DNA from: Bordetella avium
Lineage (GTDB): Bacteria; Pseudomonadota; Gammaproteobacteria; Burkholderiales; Burkholderiaceae_B
DNA length: 64,000 nucleotides
Reading direction: 5' to 3'
Assembly: GCF_034424645.1 (NCBI RefSeq)
Contig: NZ_CP139969.1
Span: forward strand, 1,860,001-1,924,000
This document shows, in pieces, positions 48,626-57,488 of this stretch (the first letter of the stretch is position 1; the number at the start of each line of letters is the position of its first letter). The position numbers were made by a program, and so were the translations under genes. Under the pieces are notes generated by a model. The model had not been told where the DNA came from. It did not search any database and worked only from the letters and a program-made list of their open reading frames with translations.

Positions 48626-49615
48626 TCAGGTGGGATGGTCTGCCCGGACGATGCCGCAGCGTTTGTGAGCACGCATCACAACCGCCACATCACTGTTGAG
48701 CACGCCCTCTCGCTCACCCAGGCGGCGGGTCACGACATCCCAGAGCTGGGCGCTGTCCTGACACAGAACATGCCAGAAAAGTTGCGAGGCGCCGCTGGTG
48801 CCGAACAGGCAGCGGGTGTTGGGGTCGCGGGCCAGATGATCCGCCAGCGTGTTGACCGCCTGGGGGCGGACCTGGACTGACACCACGGCTTCAACCGGAA
48901 AACCGACGAGTGCGGGCTCCACCTCGACCCGGAAAGACAGCGCGCGCCGCTCCACCAGGCTTTGCAGCATGCGTTGTGCCGTCGGCTCACTCACTCCGCA
49001 TTGTTCCGCCAGTTCGGCCAGGCTGGCGCGTCCGTCGCGCTTGAGCCAGGCGGCCATGCGTTGTTCCGCATCGTTGAGCCCCGCGGGGGGGGCAGCGGGC
49101 ATGGCGTCTGGCGCCTGATAGCTTTCAGCACGGATACGCCATTGGCCCGCACGCCGGAAGGCGCGCAGCACCAACCGCGCGTCGACCCGTTCGACGCCCG
49201 CCATGGAGGGCAGGACGCGTGTCACCAAGTCAGGCATATCGGCCTCGTCGGCCAGTGTCAGTTCTGCCATCAGATCTGCCGATCCGGCGAGGGTGACGAC
49301 CAATTGGCAGTTTTCGAGACGCGCCAGCCGCTCGGCGACATCGGGTATGCAACCGGCCCGGCAACGCATCCAGGCATGCAGGACCACGCCGCGACCGGCT
49401 GCCAGGGGATCGGTTTCGGCGATGACGCGCAAGGCTTCGGTATCGAGCAGGCGCTTGATACGCCGCGCGACGGTGCGCTCGGCGATGCCAGAGGCTGCGC
49501 CCAGCTCGCGCCAGGAGGCGCGCGGGTCCGCCTGTAGGGCAATCAGACAGGCGAGATCCGTGTCATCTATTGGGGGCATTAAGGGCTTACCCTTACTTGA
49601 CGTGTCAATATCCAT
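48626..49615 (-). CDS. Duplicated Lrp/AsnC family regulator
   Basis: The 329-residue protein is twice the usual length because it contains two Lrp modules in tandem. The first has an HTH (TDLACLIALQADPRASWRELG, IAERTVARRIKRL) and RAM-like domain; the second begins near residue 175 (NDAEQRMAAWLKRDGRASLA, CGVSEPTAQRMLQSL) and has its own RAM-like region. Lrp proteins respond to amino acids or related effectors. It is divergent from the MFS/amidase genes and probably controls them through the AT-rich 80-base gap. Confidence 0.87.
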   Translation of the reverse strand: MDIDTSSKGKPLMPPIDDTDLACLIALQADPRASWRELGAASGIAERTVARRIKRLLDTEALRVIAETDPLAAGRGVVLHAWMRCRAGCIPDVAERLARLENCQLVVTLAGSADLMAELTLADEADMPDLVTRVLPSMAGVERVDARLVLRAFRRAGQWRIRAESYQAPDAMPAAPPAGLNDAEQRMAAWLKRDGRASLAELAEQCGVSEPTAQRMLQSLVERRALSFRVEVEPALVGFPVEAVVSVQVRPQAVNTLADHLARDPNTRCLFGTSGASQLFWHVLCQDSAQLWDVVTRRLGEREGVLNSDVAVVMRAHKRCGIVRADHPT

Positions 49616-49634
49616 TAAATTAACTTTCGCGGAT

Positions 49635-49657
49635 TGCTAAAAAATTAAAAATTAGCA
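49635..49657. promoter_or_regulatory. Lrp-type inverted repeat between regulator and MFS gene
   Basis: TGCTAA (49635-49640) and TTAGCA (49652-49657) flank eleven A/T-only bases. The whole divergent gap (49616-49695) is AT-rich. This is the kind of site bound by Lrp/AsnC proteins, whose gene starts at 49615. Confidence 0.5.
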
Positions 49658-49695
49658 TTTAGTTTGACGATAAATAAACCGCATTTGAGGATTTC

Positions 49696-51000
49696 ATGAG
49701 CAGTCCCTCCCATTCCCAGCGCGCCAAGCAGGGAGCCGCCACTGCGCCTGTGTCGCGCGCCCGCACCATTCTGGCCGGCAGTGTAGGCAATGCCGTTGAA
49801 TGGTTCGACTGGACCATTTACGCGTCTTTCGCCATTTTCTTCTCTAGCCAGTTTTTTCCTGAAGGGAATGAGACCGCCGCCTTGTTGGCGACCTTCGGCA
49901 TTTTTGCCGTCGGCTTTTTCATGCGGCCCGTGGGTGGGTGGCTGTTGGGCATTTTCTCGGATCGCTACGGCCGCAAGGCGGCGCTGGGTTTGACGATTCT
50001 GATGATGGCCGGCGGCTCGCTCATTATTGCCGTGACCCCGACCTATGCAACGATAGGCCTGGCCGCGCCCCTGTTGCTGACGGCCGCCCGGCTGTTGCAA
50101 GGCCTGTCTCTCGGGGGAGAGTATGCCTCGGCCACGACTTTCCTGGCGGAAATGGCGCCGCCCAAGCGGCGGGGGTTCTACTCTAGCTTCGTGTTTTTTA
50201 GCGCGGCGGTCGGTATTCTCGCTGCATCGGCCGTAGGCTGGCTTCTCACTTCGACCTTGAGCAAAGCCGACATGGCGGCCTGGGGCTGGCGCATCCCCTT
50301 CCTGTTGGGCGCGCTGGGTGGTCTGGCAGGTCTGTGGATTCGCCGCGCCATTCCGGAGACGGAGGCGTTCTCGGAAAGCAAGAAGGCAGGCGTGGAAAAA
50401 CAGCCGCTGCGCACCTTGTTGCGCGAGCACCCGGTGGAAGTGCTGCGCATCGTGGGCTTTTCCATTTTGACGACCTTCGCTTTCTATATATTCGTGGCCT
50501 ATGTGCCCACCTACGCCATCCGTCAGGTGCAGGCTGACCCCAAAGTGGCATTTGCCGCCAACACCGTCGCGCTGATCGTGTTCATGTTGGTTCAACCCCT
50601 GTTTGGCGCCTTGTCGGATCGAATTGGACGTAAGCCGCAGCTTATCGTCTTCGCTGCGGGTTATCTGGTGTTTTTCTATCCGCTGATGACCACGCTGGGC
50701 CCGTCTTTCGGTTCTATCCTTTTGGTGGAATTGTTTGGCCTGGTGCTGTACGCCATGTACACCTCGATTGCCCCCGCCATCATGTCCGAACAGTTTCCCA
50801 CCAGCGTGCGCGCCGTCGGTATTGGTACGCCGTATAACCTGGTCGTGGCCTTGTTGGGCGGCACGACGCCCTATCTGCTGACCTGGCTGCAAAGCAACGG
50901 TATGGAACGCTGGTTCTTCTACTACGTGCTGGCTGGCGCGGTGATTACGCTGTTCACCTTTATCCGCATGCCCGAGACCGTGGGACAGAAGCTTCGTTGA
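49696..51000 (+). CDS. MFS transporter, metabolite:proton symporter family
   Basis: The 434-residue protein has twelve membrane segments and MHS-type motifs: GNAVEWFDWTIYASFAIFFS, FMRPVGGWLLGIFSDRYGRK, ARLLQGLSLGGEYASATTFL, APPKRRGFYSS and LSDRIGRKPQLIV. It should import an organic acid or amide. It is followed by an amidase, separated by a terminator-like hairpin, and divergent from the double Lrp regulator. The three genes look like one regulated uptake and hydrolysis unit. Confidence 0.9.
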   Translation: MSSPSHSQRAKQGAATAPVSRARTILAGSVGNAVEWFDWTIYASFAIFFSSQFFPEGNETAALLATFGIFAVGFFMRPVGGWLLGIFSDRYGRKAALGLTILMMAGGSLIIAVTPTYATIGLAAPLLLTAARLLQGLSLGGEYASATTFLAEMAPPKRRGFYSSFVFFSAAVGILAASAVGWLLTSTLSKADMAAWGWRIPFLLGALGGLAGLWIRRAIPETEAFSESKKAGVEKQPLRTLLREHPVEVLRIVGFSILTTFAFYIFVAYVPTYAIRQVQADPKVAFAANTVALIVFMLVQPLFGALSDRIGRKPQLIVFAAGYLVFFYPLMTTLGPSFGSILLVELFGLVLYAMYTSIAPAIMSEQFPTSVRAVGIGTPYNLVVALLGGTTPYLLTWLQSNGMERWFFYYVLAGAVITLFTFIRMPETVGQKLR

Positions 51001-51067
51001 CGCAGTTGTGGCCTTCGGCCCCCAGGGCCGGACAGCGCCCGGAATTCCGTTTGCAGGCGTTCCGGGC

Positions 51068-51088
51068 AACCCGCAAAGCGGGTTTTTT
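51068..51088 (+). terminator. Terminator-like hairpin between MFS and amidase genes
   Basis: A 7-bp stem AACCCGC/GCGGGTT (51068-51074 with 51078-51084) with an AAA loop is followed by six T (51083-51088). It lies just before the amidase ribosome site, so it may terminate MFS transcripts or attenuate expression of the amidase. Confidence 0.7.
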
Positions 51089-51099
51089 CAGGAAATTTC

Positions 51100-52527
51100 A
51101 TGTCTGAACACGATACCGCCCTGCATTTCCAAGACGCCCTGGAGATTGGCCGCCAGATCCGGCAAGGCCGTCTGAGCGCCCGTCAGGCCGCCACGCATTT
51201 TCTGGATCGCATCGAGCGGGGCTCGGCGCTCAAGGCTTTTACCGTGGTGACCGCTGAACGGGCCCTGGCGCAGGCAGATGCCGCAGACCGCCTGCTGGCC
51301 GCCGGGCTCGCGCTTGGCCCTTTGCATGGTGTGCCGGTCGCCGTGAAAGACTCCGTGCAATGGGAAGGCACCGAGGCGACGTTGGGCTCGCAGGCGCGCG
51401 CAGGGCAGATCAGCACACAGACGGCAGCCGCATTGCGGCTGTTGGCCGCTCAAGGCATGGTGGTGTTGGGTAAAACCCGCATGACTGAGTTCGCCTTCGG
51501 CCTGTCGGGGCAGAACGTCACGCAGGGCACGGCCCGTAATCCCTGGGATGCGGCGCTCGCCCGCGCGCCGGGCGGTTCTTCGAGCGGTTCGGGCGTGGCG
51601 GTCGCAGCGGGCCTGGCCCCGATTGCCCTTGGCGGAGACACAGGGGGGTCCGTGCGTGCGCCCGCAACCCTGAATGGCCTAGTGGGCTATAAGCCTTCGT
51701 CGGGTCTCATCAGCCGCGCGGGTGTGCTGCCGCTCTCGGATACCCTGGACGTGCTTGGTCCGATTGCGCGTTCGGTGAGCGATGCCCGGGCGCTGGCCAC
51801 CGCGCTGGCCGGCCCGGATATCGACGATGAGGCCACGCTGGCCTTGCCACCGTCTTGTGTGGCGGGGCTGCGGCGTCCCGCTTTGCCGGTTGCCGGTCCT
51901 TTGGCTGTGCTGGCGCCCGAGGCCTGGCCCGCCTTGCTGGACGCGGACACCATCGCGCTATGGGAGCGGACGCTGACGCGCCTGGCTCAATCGGGTATTG
52001 CCCTGGAGACCTGGACGCCTCCTCAGTCGCTGTCTTTCGCACGCATGGCGCAAGACAACTCGGTGGTGTTGGGCTACGAGGCCTATCGTTATTACGGCGA
52101 GCTGGCGCGAGACGCCGCGCAACCGCTTTGGAGTGTTGTGCGTGATCGCATCGCTGCGGGCGGGCGCATCAGCCCGGCAGAATACGAAGCCGTGCTGCGC
52201 CGCCGTCAGGCGGACATGATGGCGTTTTCTCAGGCGATGCACGGGTTTGGCGCCTTACTCATGCCCGCCAGCGATCAGGCCGCGCAGGCTCTCGATCCGC
52301 AAGACCTGCGCCATGCCGGACTGGGCCAACTCCTGCGTCCGGCCAATTTTCTGGGCGCGGCGGCGATTTCCCTGCCCGGGGGCTTTGATGAGCAGGGCAT
52401 GCCAGGCGGGGTTCAATTGATGGCGCCCGCCGGTGGCGACGCGATCTTGCTGGATTGGGCGGCAAGCCTGGAACCTGTCTTGGCCGGGCCGGCGCGCCGG
52501 CCGGATCTGGCAGCCTGGGGCCTATAA
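51100..52527 (+). CDS. Amidase signature family hydrolase
   Basis: The 475-residue protein has the full catalytic triad of amidase signature enzymes: Lys83 in GVPVAVKDSV, the cis-Ser in GGSSSGSG (about 159-164) and nucleophile Ser184 in GGDTGGSVRAPA. The family hydrolyses amides such as aryl or alkyl amides, allophanate or indoleacetamide. A GatA role is unlikely because GatB/C are absent. AGGAAA precedes the ATG. It is probably co-regulated with the upstream MFS transporter. Confidence 0.9.
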   Translation: MSEHDTALHFQDALEIGRQIRQGRLSARQAATHFLDRIERGSALKAFTVVTAERALAQADAADRLLAAGLALGPLHGVPVAVKDSVQWEGTEATLGSQARAGQISTQTAAALRLLAAQGMVVLGKTRMTEFAFGLSGQNVTQGTARNPWDAALARAPGGSSSGSGVAVAAGLAPIALGGDTGGSVRAPATLNGLVGYKPSSGLISRAGVLPLSDTLDVLGPIARSVSDARALATALAGPDIDDEATLALPPSCVAGLRRPALPVAGPLAVLAPEAWPALLDADTIALWERTLTRLAQSGIALETWTPPQSLSFARMAQDNSVVLGYEAYRYYGELARDAAQPLWSVVRDRIAAGGRISPAEYEAVLRRRQADMMAFSQAMHGFGALLMPASDQAAQALDPQDLRHAGLGQLLRPANFLGAAAISLPGGFDEQGMPGGVQLMAPAGGDAILLDWAASLEPVLAGPARRPDLAAWGL

Positions 52528-52594
52528 GGCTCGCGCATTGAGCGCGGCGCAGCAAGCGCGGTAAGCGTACTAAGCGCTCGGCCTTACTCAGAAC

Positions 52595-52620
52595 ACCGGC
52601 CCGGCATGCCGGGCCGGTTT
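52595..52620. terminator. Terminator between amidase and trimethylamine monooxygenase genes
   Basis: An 11-bp perfect stem ACCGGCCCGGC/GCCGGGCCGGT (52595-52605 with 52608-52618) has a two-base loop and is followed by a short T run. It lies between convergent genes and may stop both. Confidence 0.7.
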
Positions 52621-52624
52621 GCCC

Positions 52625-54004
52625 TTAGTGCGTCTGCGCCATGGCGCGCGCCCGGCTCGGGGCGGTTTCGCGCAGATACTCGTCAAGTGAGTCATCCACA
52701 GCATCCAGCCAGCGGGTGTGGTGGCGCGAGGCCTTGGTTCCTGTCATGACCGAACGGTAGCAGCGGTCACGATAGCCCATGATGTCGCGCTTTTTATCCT
52801 CTTTCCACTGCAGAAAGATGGTGTTTACGGCATCGATGTCGAAGTCCGGGTAGTCGGTCTGGGCGATCAGGTTGCTAATGTAGCGCCCCTGGAACTCGTA
52901 CATGGAGGCGGTGCAGCTAAGGCTTTCTTCGTAGTCACGCCAGCGCTGGCTGTCGGCGCGCATAGCCTGCCGCGGCGGCAACGCAATGCGGCCCAACATC
53001 ACGTCGCGGGCGAACCAGGCCTGGGCGTCGAACATATTGAAGCTGTACCAGAGGTCCTGCATCCCGAGATAGAACAGGCGCGGATTGTCTTCCCAGACCA
53101 CGCCCTGATAGAGGCCCAGCGGCCAAAGGCGGTTGTTGGTCGAGAGCGTCAGTTCCTGTGGCAGAAAGGGGAAATGATGTTGGTAGCCGGTGCAGAGGAT
53201 GATGGCGTCCACTTCTTTGCTTGATCCGTCGATGAAATAGGCTTTGTTGCCGTTCACGCGCTCCAACTGCGGGCGTTCCTCCCAGCCTTCGGGCCAGTCG
53301 TAACCCATGGGCCGGCTGCGGTAGGCCGTGGTGATCGAGCGGGCGCCATACTTGTAGCATTGCGAGCCGATGTCTTCGGCGGAGTAGCTGCTGCCCACGA
53401 TCAGCACCTGTTTATCGCGGAATTCGACCGCATCGCGGAAGTCATGGGCGTGCAGAATGCGACCGGTAAAACGCTCGAAGCCCGCGAAGTCCGGGACGTT
53501 GGGCGTGGAAAAATGCCCGGTCGCCACGACGACATAGTCAAAGACCTGCGACGTTTCTTCCTGCCTGCTGTAATCCTGCGCCGTCACGGTGAAGGTCTGG
53601 CTGCTCTCATCGAAGGTAATCGCTTTGACGACGGTGTTAAAGCGGATGTACTTGCGCACCCCCGCCTTCTGGACACGGCCCTGGATATAGTCCCAAAGGA
53701 CTTCGCGCGGCGGATAAGAGGAAATCGGGCGGCCGAAATGCTCGTCGAAGCTGTAGTCGGCGAATTCCAGGCATTCCTTGGGGCCGTTGGACCAGAGGTA
53801 GCGATACATGCTGCCGTGCACCGGCTCACCATTTTCATCCAGGCCGGTGCGCCAGGTGTAGTTCCACATGCCTCCCCAATCGCTCTGCTTTTCATAGCAG
53901 ACGACTTCGGGCATGTCCGCGCCTTGGGCGTGGGCGTCTTGGAAGGCGCGCAACTGTGCCAGACCACTGGGGCCAGCGCCGATAATGGCTACGCGAATCG
54001 TCAT
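52625..54004 (-). CDS. tmm: Flavin-containing monooxygenase, trimethylamine monooxygenase type
   Basis: The 459-residue protein matches bacterial Tmm very closely along its length: FAD site [59 protein letters not shown] site [28 protein letters not shown] and [15 protein letters not shown]. Tmm enzymes oxidise trimethylamine to its N-oxide with NADPH and O2; some also act on other amines and sulfides. The start at 54004 is set by the FAD motif at residues 7-14. No trimethylamine N-oxide demethylase (tdm) or transporter is adjacent in the window. Confidence 0.88.
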   Translation of the reverse strand: MTIRVAIIGAGPSGLAQLRAFQDAHAQGADMPEVVCYEKQSDWGGMWNYTWRTGLDENGEPVHGSMYRYLWSNGPKECLEFADYSFDEHFGRPISSYPPREVLWDYIQGRVQKAGVRKYIRFNTVVKAITFDESSQTFTVTAQDYSRQEETSQVFDYVVVATGHFSTPNVPDFAGFERFTGRILHAHDFRDAVEFRDKQVLIVGSSYSAEDIGSQCYKYGARSITTAYRSRPMGYDWPEGWEERPQLERVNGNKAYFIDGSSKEVDAIILCTGYQHHFPFLPQELTLSTNNRLWPLGLYQGVVWEDNPRLFYLGMQDLWYSFNMFDAQAWFARDVMLGRIALPPRQAMRADSQRWRDYEESLSCTASMYEFQGRYISNLIAQTDYPDFDIDAVNTIFLQWKEDKKRDIMGYRDRCYRSVMTGTKASRHHTRWLDAVDDSLDEYLRETAPSRARAMAQTH

Positions 54005-54701
54005 AGAAAGTTCCTCCACAGGAAGTTCGTAGAAAAAAAGACAACACGATCCCTATCCCGGCGTATGAACGCGGGAATCAGAGACAACAAGGCAGGGGAA
54101 GACGCGCTAGGCCGCGGGTGGAGGAACCGGGCGTTTGCGCAGTTGGGCCAGAAGCACGTCGCGCGGGGGAATGGCCGCAGAGAAGAGCAGCGTCAGCAGG
54201 CGCAGATAGGCGGGCGTGACGAGAGTGAGGAGGGGAGTGTGCGGGGCCGGCCCCTGTCCGCGGCTGCGTTGCGCTTGGCGGGGGCCGGATAAGCTATAGA
54301 TGCAATGACTCGCTGTCATACGGGATTTTTTCCTTTTCTTATGCGTGGGCAATACCTTGAGCGCCACGTTGACGTCTGCTCAGAACAAACTTGACGGCTG
54401 GTGGCCGTTTGGGAATGGGCCGCGCCGTGTGCGGCCTGTTGCAAGGCAGCCCCCTGGCGCATGCGCTGTCGGGCCGGCGGTGACAAAAGCGACAGAGGAG
54501 CGCGCAAGCCGCGCGGCCTCTGATAGATTCCCTTGCCTGACTGCCAGGGCTGGCGCCGAGGTCGTCTGCAATACGGGTGGATGGCAGAGCTTCTGAGCTG
54601 AAACTGAGCAATGCCGGTAGATCAAGTCTGTTTTGAGTCAGACCTTATCACCATAAGCGCATTTGGCGAGGATGGCAAGTCAGGCGTTGCGCGCCTAGGG
54701 T
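54005..54701. other. Long intergenic region between tmm and the IclR gene
   Basis: About 700 bases. Several short frames exist (for example minus-strand 54107-54367) but none is convincing; the latter has a plausible hydrophobic C-terminal part (YLRLLTLLFSA) but a random-looking start. A GC-rich hairpin-like sequence lies near 54497-54523. The tmm promoter must lie here. I recognise no RNA gene. Confidence 0.4.
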
Positions 54702-55547
54702 TCAACCGTAGAGACCGGCGGTTTGCGAAATCTCGGCAGCATGGTGTTTGAGCAGATCCAAGGTCTGCTGTTCGGTCTGCATGAGATGAGTGGGGCCCAT
54801 GACGGTCAGCGCAGCAATGATAGTGCCCGACAGATCGAACACGGGCGCCGAGAGCGAGGTGAAATTCGGCAGTAGCGTATTGCGGCAGCGGCTGAAGCCC
54901 TGCGCCCGGATGCGCGCCAGCATGTCTTCTACCTCGGCCTCAGTGTTGGGGACATCGTTGCGCGACGGGTCGGCCAGCGGTTCGCGCAGGGCCAGTTCAT
55001 CGCGCACCAGATCCGCGATGAGCGCAGCAGGCAGATGCGCGGCAAAATTGCGCCCCAGCGCCGACGACAAGAGGGGCAACACACTGCCCACACGCAGCTC
55101 CAGCAGAGGCTGGCTTTTGCCGCCTTCCACACGATTAACGATGGTCGGGCCTTTATTGCCCCAGACGCCCAGAAAGACGGTGTGTCCACTGCGAGCGCTG
55201 ATATCCATCATGGCAGGCCGGGCAAGTTTATAGACGTCGAACTGCTCCAGAGCGGCCACGCCCAGCTTAAGCGCATAAGTGCCCAGCCCATAGTGACCGG
55301 TGTCCGGCTCTTGTTGAACGATGCCTACCCGTTGGAAACTGACTAGGTAGTAATGCGTGTTGGCGACCGTCAGAGCGCTTTCCTCGGCGATGCGGCTGAG
55401 CGGCAGCGCCGAGCCGGCGCGCATCAGCACATCGAGGATTTTGAATCCTGTTTCGACGGATTGAATGCCGCGCTGCGCTGCTTTCTTGGCAGCATCGGCC
55501 GGGGCAGCTTTGTAGGCGGGTTTGGCAGCTTGATCAGGCGTTGACAT
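54702..55547 (-). CDS. IclR family transcriptional regulator
   Basis: The 281-residue protein has an N-terminal winged helix (GIQSVETGFKILDVLMRAGS, LPLSRIAEESALTVANTHYY) and a C-terminal effector domain (GHTVFLGVWGNKGPTIVNRV, LPLLSSALGRNFAAHLP, GFSRCRNTLLPNFTSLSAPV). IclR proteins usually control adjacent catabolic genes in response to small organic acids. It follows the maleate isomerase gene with about 95 bases between and is in the same direction as isomerase, nitrilase and MFS genes, so it probably regulates them. Confidence 0.9.
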   Translation of the reverse strand: MSTPDQAAKPAYKAAPADAAKKAAQRGIQSVETGFKILDVLMRAGSALPLSRIAEESALTVANTHYYLVSFQRVGIVQQEPDTGHYGLGTYALKLGVAALEQFDVYKLARPAMMDISARSGHTVFLGVWGNKGPTIVNRVEGGKSQPLLELRVGSVLPLLSSALGRNFAAHLPAALIADLVRDELALREPLADPSRNDVPNTEAEVEDMLARIRAQGFSRCRNTLLPNFTSLSAPVFDLSGTIIAALTVMGPTHLMQTEQQTLDLLKHHAAEISQTAGLYG

Positions 55548-55643
55548 CGCATTTCACGGAATTGGACGGGCCGGCCGTGACTGTACTATCAAACGGCCAG
55601 CCCTGCCGCAAAGCGGGCGAAACAGCGACGGCTGCCAACGGCG

Positions 55644-56399
55644 TTAATAGCGGCCCGACAGCAGGGCGCCAAAGCCTGGGACAGCCGTGCCGAGCTGCAG
55701 CTTCTTGAGCATCTGGTACGTGGTGGCGACTGATGACGAGATGACAGGAATACCGACGCGATCCTCGATGGCTTGGATCGAAGGCAGCGAAGGCATTTGC
55801 ACACAGGCCGAGGCGACCACAACATCCACGCCACGGGTGTTGAGTCGCTTGGTGATGTCGATGGGCGCGCGCGGGTCCTGACGCCCGACTTCCAGGTTGT
55901 CGGGGATCTCGAGCGAAAGGCTGTCCACGACTTCGATGCCTTCGTTCTCGATGTAGTCGATGACCAGTTGGGTGAGCGGCTTCATATAGGGCGCGAGCAA
56001 GGAAATGCGTTTGGCGCCCAGCGCATGCAGACTGTCAACCAGGGCTCCCGCGCTGGTTACCACGGGCGCGGCGGCGCCATTATCGGCCGTGCGTTGTCCT
56101 AAGCGCTGCTCGGAAACGCGGTGATAGCCGCGTCCCATGCTCATGATGGCCACCAGGCAGGCATAGCCCAGCACATCGACACGCGCATCGGAAAGCTCCA
56201 GCGCGCAGCGGTCGCTATCCGCATCCATCGCCGCCAGTTCTTCCTTGGTGACCTGCTTCATGCGCATGCGGCTGGAATGGAAGGTGAAGCGTTCGGGCTC
56301 GATGGCCTCGCGTGCGCGCAAAATGGCTGGGATTTCGGTTTCCATCGTGGTGTTTGACGAGGGCACTATCTGGCCGATGCGATAGGAACGCGCATTCAT
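55644..56399 (-). CDS. nicE: Maleate cis-trans isomerase (NicE-like Asp/Glu racemase family)
   Basis: The 251-residue protein strongly resembles NicE of the nicotinate pathway: SYRIGQIVPSSNTTMETEIP, RFTFHSSRMRMKQVTKEELA, LGYACLVAIMSMG with Cys81, and VASACVQMPSLPSI with Cys199, the two catalytic cysteines of maleate isomerases. It converts maleate to fumarate without cofactor. Here it is not in a nic cluster but overlaps a nitrilase gene by four bases. The assignment to maleate is from homology; other cis-dicarboxylates are possible. Confidence 0.87.
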   Translation of the reverse strand: MNARSYRIGQIVPSSNTTMETEIPAILRAREAIEPERFTFHSSRMRMKQVTKEELAAMDADSDRCALELSDARVDVLGYACLVAIMSMGRGYHRVSEQRLGQRTADNGAAAPVVTSAGALVDSLHALGAKRISLLAPYMKPLTQLVIDYIENEGIEVVDSLSLEIPDNLEVGRQDPRAPIDITKRLNTRGVDVVVASACVQMPSLPSIQAIEDRVGIPVISSSVATTYQMLKKLQLGTAVPGFGALLSGRY

Positions 56400-57424
56400 G
56401 ACTGAGGCTCCTCGGGCAACTGGACGGCGGGCAGGCCGATATTCAGGTCTTCGGCCGCCTGGCTATCGTCAAAGCGGGCTGGGTACAGGGCGCGGCGATT
56501 GACGCGCAGATCGAACACGTCGAAGCGGTTGTAATGGCCGACGATGTCATGCATCTGGCGGGGCTGTATGCAGCGCGACAAGTCGATCTCGGCATAGACG
56601 ATGCCTTCGTCGTCGATCAGAGGCTCGCCTATGCAGCGGCCGTCCGGGCCGATAAAACCAGAGAAGGCGCTGTTGCGCCGTGTCAACAATTCGCGCGCCT
56701 GCGGGAAATCGCTCTCTAGCGCGCGGATAATTTCCTCTGAGATGGTCGAGCAGGACACAATGGTGAACAACTTGCCTTCGAAACTATGGGCAGCGGAGCG
56801 GACTTTGATGGCATCGGCCATGTCGTAGTCGTTCGGTGCAACAGGCAAAGCGATGTAGTTCGCCACATGCACCAGTTCTCCCTGGGCCAGCAGCGCGAAG
56901 CGCGCCAGGGTATTGGTGTTTTCTCCGCAGGCCAGTGCACCCAGCGGGCCGATCGAGGTGTTGTGCACGCGCAGCGCCGAGCCGTCGCCAGGCGTCCAGG
57001 TAAGCTTTTCCGCCCAGGTAGGCACCAGCTTGCGGTGGCGGCCCAGGATACGGCCGTTATCCCCGATGGTGACCAGGGTGTTGTAGATCGTGCCGATACC
57101 GTGGCGGCTGCGCTCATTGACACCAACCACGACATTGATGTGGTGGCGGGCGGCAGTAGCGGCGATTTTTGCGATTTCGGGGCCAGGCAGCTCGATGGCC
57201 GAGCGTGCCAGGCGCTCGAACCAGGGACTGCCCTGCACTGGGTTGCCGATCCAGCTCCAATAGGGATAGCCGGCCACGAATACTTCCGGGAAAGCGACCA
57301 GTTGCGCGCCATTGCTGGCGGCTTCGGCGATCAGGCGCAGCACTTTATCGACGGTGGCGTCGGTATCGAGAAAGACCGGGGCAGTCTGGACCGCCGCCGC
57401 TTTGAAACGGGGGAGTTCTAGCAT
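56396..57424 (-). CDS. Nitrilase
   Basis: The 342-residue protein is a carbon-nitrogen hydrolase with the catalytic triad Glu47 (AFPEVFVAGYP), Lys132 (GRHRKLVPTWAEK) and Cys166 (ALACGENTNTLARFALLAQGE). The motif and length fit true nitrilases that convert nitriles directly to acids and ammonia. Translation is coupled by an ATGA overlap to the maleate isomerase gene, suggesting that the nitrilase product feeds toward maleate or that both handle a related cis-unsaturated acid. It is transcribed after the MFS gene. Confidence 0.9.
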   Translation of the reverse strand: MLELPRFKAAAVQTAPVFLDTDATVDKVLRLIAEAASNGAQLVAFPEVFVAGYPYWSWIGNPVQGSPWFERLARSAIELPGPEIAKIAATAARHHINVVVGVNERSRHGIGTIYNTLVTIGDNGRILGRHRKLVPTWAEKLTWTPGDGSALRVHNTSIGPLGALACGENTNTLARFALLAQGELVHVANYIALPVAPNDYDMADAIKVRSAAHSFEGKLFTIVSCSTISEEIIRALESDFPQARELLTRRNSAFSGFIGPDGRCIGEPLIDDEGIVYAEIDLSRCIQPRQMHDIVGHYNRFDVFDLRVNRRALYPARFDDSQAAEDLNIGLPAVQLPEEPQS

Positions 57425-57488
57425 AGGAGTATCAGGCTCAAGAAAGAAAGAGGAAGGGCAGGGCCTTGCCCTGCCCGGACGGAGTGCT

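Noticed and set aside
54107..54367. Possible 86-codon minus-strand gene
   Set aside because: The C-terminal half looks protein-like but the start is random and there is no homology I recognise or clear ribosome site.
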